A model generated the notes under the pieces. That model ran no database searches. It was not told where the DNA came from and saw only the letters and a program-made list of their open reading frames with translations. This document shows positions 41,654-53,200 of a stretch of 64,000 bases of DNA, in pieces. The DNA is taken from assembly GCA_038496675.1 (NCBI GenBank), contig CM076669.1:874405-938404 (forward strand), read 5' to 3'. Made by a program: the position numbers and the translations under genes. The stretch's first letter is position 1, and each line of letters starts with the position of its first letter. Source of the stretch: Rachycentron canadum. Taxonomy: Eukaryota; Chordata; Actinopteri; Carangiformes; Rachycentridae.

Positions 41654-44014
41654 TTGTCTGCTAATGGCTATAACAACATGTCCTGTTGCCACTTAATTCA
41701 ATATCAAGAACAATAACCACATCCAGACTGGCTCAACACACACACACACACACACACACACAGCTGATGTTATTATCATCCTGTATCTGGTTTGTTCAGT
41801 TTAACAAACTGATTTTTCTTCGTCTCATAGCAGCACCAACGAATACATCACCTGGACTAAGAGATGACACTAATTCTATTGATTATTGAATATATATTAA
41901 TATTCTGTCCACAAACGTTTAAATGAATTGGTCATTTTTTCATTAGTCTATTAACCAAACTCACAGCCATGAAATAATCAGCAGCCATATTGACAATTGA
42001 TTCATGTGAGTCCGTCACTGAAATTAAACGATTTCCTGCTTTTTTAATCACACATCAAAGTAAACTTTAGAGTATTTGGACAAATAAGACAAAGTGTGAA
42101 GGTGTCACACTCAGTGCTGCAGAGATATTTTAAGATGTTTCACTGACTAAACAGTTAAAGGAAGAAATAAAAAGCATGAGCAATGATTTATGGGTAATGG
42201 AAAGAATCTTAGATGCAGCCCTCAAACTCAACACAAACAAACTGTTGATGACAAAACAAATAAACTGGCAAATGAATGACATCTAGAAGGACACAGACTT
42301 CAGAGAAAAATATTCAAATTTACAGTCTGTGATCAAGATCTGCCCCAAAATTTACCCCCGGTCCCTGATCCACCCCTCCACCAAGTTCAGTGTAAATCAG
42401 TTCAGTCATTTGATGTAAAACTGATGACAAATAAACAAAAAAAATAACAACAAACTGACAGGAGTGAAAACATAAACTCGTTAAGGAGGTAACGACAAAT
42501 CAGCCAAGAAGCCTAATGAAACTCAGACGCACAAAAAGTAACTGCAAAGAACAAACTAATGAACCTCTGCCTGTAAACAAAACAACGCAGTTCTGAATAA
42601 CCTGAAAACCTCAATAAACAAACAACCTTACCAAGTAAACATGTAAACATTGTTGATCCTCCCTGTCGCCCACAGGAAGCTTTTCACTCAATGAACACAG
42701 ACACAGAGCGACAGCCTGCCTGCCTTTCAGTCACAGCTCAGGGACTTCTCGCTCCATTTCCTCATCTAGTCCTGTCGTGATCTCTGATTGGCTTAGAGGG
42801 GGACGGAGCTCAACCTGCTGCCTGATTGGCCGTTGTCCAGGTAATGCCATTATCCCACTGCGCTTCCTGTCAGGATCAGGTGCTATTTCTGTCTGACACA
42901 CACAAACACACACACAAACACACACACACGGGGTAATAACCACTAATTAGCTGATGGCCCTCGGGGCAGTAGGGGGAATCCAATTTGGGCAAATCAGATA
43001 TCAGATGGGGCGGGGGGGGCAGGTCATGGGTGGGGGGTTAATGTGATGAGATAAACAAAATATAAAAAGGTTAAAAAGGAGAGAACGAGTGTAGAGAACG
43101 AGGGAAAAATGAAAAGATTCAATATAACATAAATTGAACTGAATTAAATCTTATTAATTTGAGCTGCAGTGATTAGACGATTAATCAAGTCATCAAATAG
43201 TTGATCAATAGAAAATGAATCAACAAAGTGAATCATTAAACTCCTTCATTATATTTCATAGACCGAAGGTTTAATATTGAAAATAAGCAGCGATTCATTG
43301 AGAACATGATTCAATCACTGACTTTAAAAAGAAAACATGCAAAACTGTTTATAATAATAATAATAATGAATGAATCCATTCATCAACTGATGGTTGCAGC
43401 TCTCGTGCTGTAGATTTTCCTCAGCCTTGAACAAACTGAGCAGGTTTGATGTGTTGTCTTGTCTCTGTCTTGACTTCGTTTCCCTCAATCAAACAAACGA
43501 CCGTTTCCATGAATCACGAGGAAACGACTCATTTCTTCTGGCGTCTTAGTTCCTGCTGCTTCTCTGCTGAACGCCGACGGGGAAAACGTGAGCAGCACGT
43601 GCAACATCCAACTGAATGAGATCTCACACACACACAGACACACACACACACACAGCTGAATGAGTGGGTTGACGTGAGGTTAGATTATTTACGCTGATGT
43701 TACTTCCTTTGAGGGAAATAGAGTCCAGACCAGCCTGTAATCTGACATGGGTCTTATTCTGAAGTAATATTGTATTAAAACCAATTATTAGGGCTGGAAA
43801 TAAAGATAAAATAAATAATTTGAATTCTATATATTTATTAACCCAGATTAACCCTTCAAAATAAAAGACTGGAGAAGTTAAAATATGTTTTAATATATTG
43901 ATCTATGTTTTAATCAATAAACCACAGACGTCTGTAAAACTAAAACTTTTGCAAGGAAGTGCAAGTAAAATGTGTGTTAACACAGAAAACACAAAGCTGC
44001 AGTTATCAGATGTG

Positions 44015-44049
<35 letters not shown>

Positions 44050-44167
44050 GGATGAATCATGTTTCCCTCTGTGGGTTTGAAGTGGCGTCAAAGTTCCCTC
44101 CACTAGCAGACGAAACACACACCACTGATATGAATTATTTAATAGTCCAACACACACACCAGTGTTC

Positions 44168-44223
<56 letters not shown>

Positions 44224-47200
44224 CTGAGGTTTGAACTTGAACACAGTGAACCTCCTGCTGTGATTCAGTTTCACGAAGACCTCAAACTGACTACAATTCC
44301 TTTTCTTTCCCTACAGCAACAATTATTATTATTATTATTATTATTATGTGTCCAGGACGTCATGCAAACGCCTGTTAAACCTCAGGAACAGAAAGAAAAG
44401 GTTCAGGTTTTGCTCAGATTCACATCAAAACTCAGGACAACGACCTGAAACACAGGTGAAGCATCAGTCTCCTGATCTCAGTCCACCTGCTGGAGACTCA
44501 GCTCAACTGTGTCACCGTCCAAATACTTATGTACCTGTACTGTGCATAAACACCAACACACCGACTCCACAACAATACACACATCACACAACATGAAGTC
44601 TCCGTCTCTTTGGAGAAGCTTGAACATTTAAATCAGAACTGAACAGTTATTCAACACAGAATCAACAACGTGGCCAAGGTCAATATCCAAGTCACAGCTG
44701 TTAACACCAGCAGTGTTGAGACACGATCAAACAACAACAACAACAACAACAACATATGATCCAGCCTGATTTAGTCATTTCCTGTAGGTTTGTCTCTGCC
44801 TGACAAAACACACACACAACAAACCTCCCCTCATCAGTTTCAATGAAGATTTCATTCACTCATAACACACATACACACACACACACAACTACACACTGTG
44901 TGTGTGTGACAACCAGTTTGCACGTGTTGTAGGAACCTGACAGGGCAGCAAAGGCCACACACACAGACACACACACAAACACACACACACACACACAAAC
45001 ACAGACACACACACACAAACACAGACACACACACACACACACACAGACACACACACACACACACACACACACTTGTCTTGCAGGCATGTGGTGCGACGCA
45101 GCGATGGGAGGTGACTGAAGACCATCTGGGACTTACACAACCTCCACCTCAACACTGGTGCATTATGGGTAAGGACTGGCTCTGAATACAGTACTAATGG
45201 ATTATATTTGAAACGATAACTGGTCAATACAGAGAAGACTGATGATTATTTTCCCACATAAATCACACAATAATTTCATTATTGGGTCAAAAAATGACAA
45301 ACTCTCAGGGAAATATTCAGTTTAGAGGCTGAAATGTATTTTCTTCTATTTTTGCATAAAAACAAATCATTTATCAAATGAATTGTTGATTATTTTTCTC
45401 CAATCAACTCGTATTAAATGTAGATTTTTTTTTTTAATGTGGGAGCTTTGAGCTTCGACTCTCCTCCCTCTCCGTCCATCAGTGACGGGGATCTCATAGT
45501 GATGCGATGCGATGGCGGCGGCCCGCAGGGACGGGTCATGTGACCACTCAGAGAAAGTCAATTAACACAGAATTGGGTTATGTAAGACCAGTGTTGAGCC
45601 TCACAGCAGTTTCTCATTGATAAAAGCTGAAGGAGCTGAAGACGACAAAAAAAGTAATTGAATAATGATCCTGCTCTAAAAATATTTAAAATAAAACATT
45701 TCCTGTGCGACTTCATCTCGTTTCCTCTGAGGCCTCATGTTAAACTAGCAAACACAACAAAAAAAGATTCAGTTAAATGAAGTTTTCAGTCTAACTGCTG
45801 TCAGGTGGTTGCTATGTGGTGACTGTTACCAATTTTGGGTACGTTGCCGTGGCAACAGTACATTGTTGCTGGGTGGTTTCCATGTTGTTCTCTGTGGCTG
45901 TCAAGGTCAGTGGTTTTCAAAGTGTGCCTTGGGGACCCCCAGGGGTCCTGGAAGGGCTTCCTGGTCTTATTAGATAGACCCAGGACCCTCGGACAAAGTA
46001 TGGGGGTCTGTGGTCAAAGGCCCAGACCTGCATTCTGTCTAATAACCATCAAGGTTGGTAAAGAAGTCAGATTGTATTGAAGTCTATGGGAAAATGTCCC
46101 TACTTCTCCTTGATTTATTAGCTCAGTAAACGTTTTCCTAATGAGTTTATGGTCTCAGTCTCTAGTTTCAAGTCTTCAATACAACATGATGTTCATTTTT
46201 TAAATGATGGTCCATTTAGAGGAAAATAGACCAGAAAGCAGGGGATGAGTTAGGGGGCGTGGCTACTATGTGATTGACAGACTGTATCAGCCAATCAGGA
46301 CAGAGTACAGAGCAGCTCAGCTCCACCCCTCACTCCTCCACATATGGTTTCTGCTGGTTTCAAAAAACCAAGATGGCGACAGACAAATGACAAACTGGAG
46401 GCTTTAAAATGGCGGCTCACAAACCAAAGGGTGATGTTGACACCAGGTCTGAACAGGCCTGATTTGTGTTAGGGGGTCCTGATTTCCAGAGTAATGGTGG
46501 GCAAACAGTGGCCTGTGGGCCAAATCTGGCCATCTCAAAGACAAACAGGTAACTGTCTAATCTCTATGGGGCTTTAAACTTGACTGGTCCACATGTCCTT
46601 ACAAAGACAGAGACCGCCAATGTGAATATATTATTTAACAAAATACAGTTTTAGATTTATGATTAATTTTTCATTGCACTCTACAAAGTGTGTTTGATTC
46701 TTCGGGCCCTGTGCAAGGTGACCTTCATCCCTCTGTGAGGACCCAATGACCCAATGGTACGAAGGTTGAACTCGAACGAGACCGTGGAGGACTGAACTGA
46801 GCAGACAGACCCGGAGCCCGTCTGGAAACTCCCAGCATCCCTCGTCTGTCTTTCAGTTTCCACCGGAGGTTTCTCCAGATTGCCTCCACTCCCACGATGC
46901 ATCTGTGCTGACAACACCTCTGACTGTTTAGGCAGAGGATTGTGGGAGTGTTGGCAGTGAGACTTCACAGTTGAGGCATGTAGATATTCATTTAAATTAA
47001 TAATCTGATACATTTCTCCTAAAAATAAATGTGAATCAGACTGTGTGAAGTTTAAGGTTGTGTATTAATAAAGTGAGACACAACTAATGAATGGACTTTA
47101 CTGTTCCAGCACAAAGTGATATATGTGGGGTTGACTCATGACGGTACAGAGGAGGATTTATTAATATGAATATAACACTTATTGATTAAGAAAATAATTG

Positions 47201-50200
47201 TTTGTCAGAGCAAAAGATTATAAAACAGCTTTAAAAATCTGACTTCTCAGTAACATCCGTTCAGACCGAATGTTTGATCCAACGCTCACTGTAGAGTAAA
47301 CTAAACCCCAGACGAGATGAACGTACACGTCTTCTCATCATCAGGCCTGTAATGTGGCTGTCAGCCATTTTCTGTGCTACAGTCTGTCAATCACACAGTG
47401 ACCACGCCCCCTAATCCATCCCCTGCTTTCTGGTCTATTTTCCTCTAAATGGACCATCATTTAAAAAGTGATCAATTTGTATTGAAGACTTGAAACTAGA
47501 GGCTGAGACCATAAAGTCACAATGCCATTTTCCCATAGACTTCAATATAATCACACCAGTGGGAGACTGATTACATGTAATAGATTAAACCATTAATCAG
47601 CAGATTAAACAATGTATAAATCTTTAGTTTCAGTTTTAGAGTGAAATGTAAATAACGTTAACAAGTGGTAATATTTCTAACCTGTATCTTGTCAGTGAAG
47701 TCATGTGATTGGCTGCTGGGTTTGTGTTTCTGTTCATGTCAGGAGACGTCACACGTTTCAGTTTGAAAATGGACGTAAACAATCGATCAATGACTGAAAC
47801 AGTTGCCGAAAGTTTTTTTCTTCAGCCTGACACAGAAACAGTTTCTTTAAAGAAGAAGGAAACGTTACGAATCCTCGCCTCCCTCTCTCTCTCTCTCTCT
47901 TCCTGTCTCACTCTGTCTCTATCTCACTCTACCACTTTTATCTGTCTCTCATTAACGCCCAGTCTGTACCTGTCTCTGTCCGTTTCTGTCTCAATGTCAC
48001 TCTGAAGGTCACTGCTGTTTATCTGAGAGTTATGTAACCGTCCATTGTGTAGGTAAGTAGGTCTCACGCACACACACATTCATGATTAGTGTTTCCATGG
48101 CAACTGAGAGCACAGCATCTCCTCCAGTGCTATAGATAGAAGAGCCTGCAGCTCCTCGTTCAGCATTCACTTACTGTCTGTTTGCTTTGACCTCTGACCT
48201 CTTCAGCATCAGCAGCCTTTGACCTCTGAGAGGGAGGGGACGACCCTCGTTTATCAAAGGGTGATATTAGCGAGGCTCGGCGGGAACGGCGGCAGCGCTC
48301 ATTTAGCTGCTTGTCAAACGGAGGCTGTGACGATGCAAAGGCTGTCGATGCTGAGGGAATTAAACAGCATCAACAAACAAACTCATCCCACCGACTTCAT
48401 ACTCGACTCAATCTCCTTGAGATGCCGCCATTTTTAAACAGCCAGGCGACGGCTCACTGTGACCAATTACTGATCTGCACAATAAGGACCAAAGTCTTTC
48501 ATATTCAGGTGATTCACATAAGGTAGAAACTCCCAGATCAACCACCAGAGTAAACTGGGTGTGTTTTCACAATCTGGGCAAATAAAACTAAAACTGTACA
48601 GGAAGCAACATGTCTCATGTTTCTGGTTCTTTAGAAATAAAACAGAAACTTTTACAAGACGACAACATCAAAGTCCCATCGCACACAGTCTGACTGACAG
48701 ATCAGGCTCATGTCACCAACACAACCCTGCTCCCACTTCCTTTCTCTATCACCCAATCAGAGAGCAGAGTACTCACCACGGTGACCAGATGGCGCGCAGA
48801 CACGGCAGCGTGCTCCGGCTGCACCTCGTGATGTGGCCTTGCCAGCAGGTTGAGGGTTTGATGCCCGCCGGGCTCCTGACGAAACCGGGACTCTGAGGAG
48901 GCGGGCGGTATCGGAGGGCGGTGGCTGCGGTGGTGATGATGATGAAGATGATGAAGGTGTTGGGAGTCGCCCACATCGTGCTGCTGGTTGAAGTCGTGTT
49001 GAGGGTGCAGAGGTGGGCTGAGGTGACCGGAGCGACGTGAAGGGAAGAGACGAAGCTCATGGTCACCAGAAGACGACTCTGATGGAGGAAGAGGAAGATG
49101 AAAAATTAGTTTGCGTGTCTTTGTCTTTATCGTGACTGTGACCAACTGGGACAAACCTTTTATTCACAACATGAAACAGTGAGTTTCTTGTATAAAAGCC
49201 AAAATCGACATGATCCCAGCTCCTCATATGGGACGATTTGCTGCTTTTGTTTTCAAAAACTGAACTGTATAGACCTTTAACATCTACCGTTTCTACTTAG
49301 AAACACTTTTACATGCACTGGTAATACGTCCAATCAGAGCACAGACTGGTATTATTGTGTCTTTTTTAAGGGCCATAAAAAGTCACCGTCCTCCACACGC
49401 TTCAGACATTAAGATAAGTACTGAGCAGCCATTGATCCAACAGTCGCTTCAGACTGGACTTTCAAGGCTTGAGACAGAATAGATGCGGAAAGGGGGATGT
49501 TTTTTTTTTTCCTTTTGTTTAATTGCTGCACAGATCTATAAACAACCCTCCTGTCTTTTAGATCTGCAGTCCTTCCAGCAGCAGAGAGAGAGAGATGAGA
49601 GCAGGAGATCCCATCTGTCTGTCTCTGCTCAGGATGGAGGCTTTCATCAGTCCGCGGGCGCCAAGAGGAAACCCCCCGCCTGAACCCGGCCAACCGTGAC
49701 GAATGTGAACGCTGCATAATTCATTCTCAGGCTTTATTTACCCTCAGAGCAGAAGAGGGGAAAAAAAAAAAAAAAATCTACTGAGCGAAGCAGGTTTTTT
49801 TTCCTGCCGGCAGCATCTGGCTTCACATTTACAACGATGGAAGTCCAGGGGTGAGAACTGAAAGGACCAGAGACCTGGATCTGCTTGAGCAAACCTTCCT
49901 CTCTTAGCTGAAGCTGGTCACAGTCTTGGTCTAATGGGAACACTTTAAATCCCCATATGTAGCTTTTATTAGCAGGAAATAAACAGCTATGCGCAGATGT
50001 GAGGGTTTATTAATCTACTGTACTTTTCAGTTTTTCTAACTTCAGTGAAGATATAATTAATATTACTGCACAGAAGGAGTGAAATAAACTGATATATCTG
50101 CTCACACCTACACTAAAATGTGTTAATGTAACTATAACCGACAATATACCAGCTATTCCTGGGCGCCAATTAAATATTTATGTAGATTAAAGTGATGTTG

Positions 50201-53200
50201 GAAGTTTCAGTCCGACCTCCACGACCCCCCTCAGCTGGCAGACCGCCTGTCCAGGGACTGGGCTGTTTGTTCTGGCAGAAAAACCACTGAAGGGAAGCCA
50301 GAGAAGAAATATCTGACAGCGTCCTCTGACTCGTGTCTACCAGCCCGTCTGGCTGCTGAAATCAGGACTATTTTTCTTGGCTGCAGTCGAGCCAGAAACA
50401 ATAAATGTAGAGAGAAATCGTGAATCTGTTCCTCACACAGTCAGTTTTATCCTTGAATAACATCCTGACAACTGAAAACAGAAACACAGGAGCATCCTGG
50501 ATCATACAGCGACGAGGCTTAGGGCCAACTGAGAAAATACATTGCTCATCCATCCGTTTAACTTTAATACCTAACTCACGTTTTCAAAGAATCTAGATTT
50601 CCTAACAAAGATCCAGTAGGAAAAATGACTGAATGAGGTTCCAAGTGTTCAGAACCAAGTGAACCAAGTTTCCACTTCACAGCTGTACTATGACCCTTTA
50701 TTTAGGTAGAAGAGCAGGATAAAGACATGAGCCTCTTGTTTATAAAAGAGGTTTTTTTTGGCCGACGTTGGCAAAAACAAATGTCTTAAGTTTCATGAAT
50801 AACAGGAAGCAGCAGGTTAAAGCCTGAACCAGCCCTGAGCGCTGACACAGCATCTCTCCATCTCTGGCCATCTTTTCTCCCTAGCGACAGCGTCCCGGTT
50901 GCTATGCGCTACGCTGCACTGAGCCGAGCCCTGATTGGACAGGGGCTTCCAGCCAATCACAGGTCGGAGTCAGAGGGGGGCTGACAGGTAACTGTGTGGG
51001 GGGACAGGGTCCATGTGTCTCTGTGATTATTAAAATGAACGATCATCCATCAGTGAGACTCAGTGTGTGTGTGTTCTCTCATTGTTCAACCAGTTAGAAA
51101 ACAAATCATGTTTATATCCATCAGGTCTGTAAACAACAACAAACACCTTTGAATTTTGACGACAACAAATACATAAAAGCCATATTTAATGTGAACCCAC
51201 ATTAAAAACTGGTTCCTGGGATTATTAAGTGGTTTTCAGGAGTATTCAGCTCCAATAATCTACATGATGTCAAATATGTGTATAATCAGAACAAATATAT
51301 TTAAAGTCATAAAAGTAATGAATGTCCAGTGTGAGTGTTTTAATTCTGTCATTTATAATAAAATAACTGTTACACTGGACTAAGACACCGTCACGCAGCT
51401 CATTTTAACCAACAGTCCAAAACCAGGGCACAACACGCAAAAAGAAAATTATATTTGGATTATTACATTTTCACAAAATCTGGGCCGATACTGTAATTTT
51501 ATTATCAAATATCAAATATTTATTTATCAGACTTGATTGTCTTAATAACGCGTTTGGAGACTGAAAATAATTTGTACCATACAATTATCCAGAACTGATC
51601 TGTTGACACCGTTGGTGCCAATAACGCACAACGATGTTCTGACACATTTCTTCATGAAAAAAAGGGAGATCTTTTTCCTGAAATGTTCATTTTAGCTTGA
51701 GAAATGACAATAATCACATGAGTTGCTGATGAATGTTCTGATAACTGATCGATCAACTGATGTTTCATCTTGAATGTTCGATTCTTTAATCTACAATAAA
51801 ACATCATTTTAGGAGCTTTTCGTATGAAAAAATGGTAAATTATTGTTGTCAAATCACTTGTTGCTCAGTACAAAGTAGACACAAAGAAAAGTGCCTGAGG
51901 TTTGTAGTAAATGTTGTGACTGATGAGTTGTGTTACTCCAGTCAGTGATCTGCTGTGTCACTGCAGACGCTTCATGTTAATGATAGGAATTAGTTTGATG
52001 GGAAACTCGGATCAGTCGACGCCCTGAGCTGAGATATTAAAATCAGAATCAGGACAGAAACAGCTGCTTCGACAAACTCAGGCTCGATCGCCATCGTGTC
52101 CTGAATTTTCACCATTTTCTGACAGATAATGAGGGAAATAACTGGATTTATTTGAAACTGAAGCAGAAAATCACTCACTGCGACTTCAGGTCTGTTTAAT
52201 GCTGAACTTTGAATTTTTGTAATTGTTTGAATTTAACTCAACATGTTCAACCACAGACTGTTTATAAACCTGGACCTGGACTCTGGGTCTGTGAAGTGAA
52301 GCCAATGCTGAAGAGCCTTAACCCTTCATCCTCTCTAATGACCATCAGGGGGCGACTCCACTGGTTGTTAAAGAAGTCAGATTGTATTGAAGTCTATGGG
52401 AAAATGGCCCTACTTCTCCCTTGAGTACAGAGCAGGTCAGATCCACCTTCTCCTCCAAATACGGTTTCTCCTGGTTTCAAAAAAACAAGATGGCCGACAG
52501 GTTGATACCCATCACACCCAGAACAGAGGCCAGACATCAGTCCTTTTAATATCTCAATGTGAGTTATGTGATTTTATCGGATATAGCAGTAAACTAAAGT
52601 CAACCCTGGAGACAGTAGCTCCATTAACACTAAAGAAATGACACCCAACCCAACACTTCCTGGAGAAACAGGGAAACCAAACCATTTAAAAAACAGAAAG
52701 AAGGAGAAGAAAGAATAAATTAACAACCAATGACCAAGTCTTCTATGAACAGTAAACTGGTCAATAATCCAATGAAACGTGCAAGAAACTCACTTTTCAT
52801 CAACGCTGGTTTTGTGACATCCAGCAGATTTGGGTTTTAAGGTGGATTCAGATTAAAATTGTCTTAAAAAAAAACCTAGAGTTCATCAAGAAAAACACCT
52901 GAAGATCAGTAACTACAATTTAAAAGGTTGAAGGTTTGTCTCTCTGTTCAACCTCATCCCACTGCTTTAGGGTAAATTTCTGCACAGAGCAAACACATCC
53001 TGCCACCTCTCTGCAGGATTTTACCTCCTTTCTCCTTTAAGGACAAATCGCTGTCCTGTCACATCCCTGTGGAAGGTTTCAGCCTCTATCATGAGAATAT
53101 CCTGCAGGAAACAAGTGAACCTGCAGCTCAGGTCACAGAGGTTATTCAGCTCATGATCATGTCTGAGCAGCAGCGTTGGTGCCTTCACCACAAACACACA

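Larger units (their letters stand above)
40176..48776. other. ptprr intron 2
   Basis: 8.6 kb, the longest intron here. Begins with a GA/CT run at the acceptor. Contains family B (41268-41445), many CA/GT tracts (41606-41652, 41738-41762, 44016-44046, 44170-44221, 44868-45072), ATT and AAC trinucleotide runs, and two family A copies. No coding exon accepted. Confidence 0.6.

Noticed and set aside
42731..42943. Minus-strand open frame (TEIAPDPDRKRSGIM...) with an acceptor-like CAG, considered as a ptprr ectodomain exon.
   Set aside because: Its only nearby donor gives phase 2, which does not join exon 3. The exon at 48777-49078 joins in phase and aligns with PTPRR.
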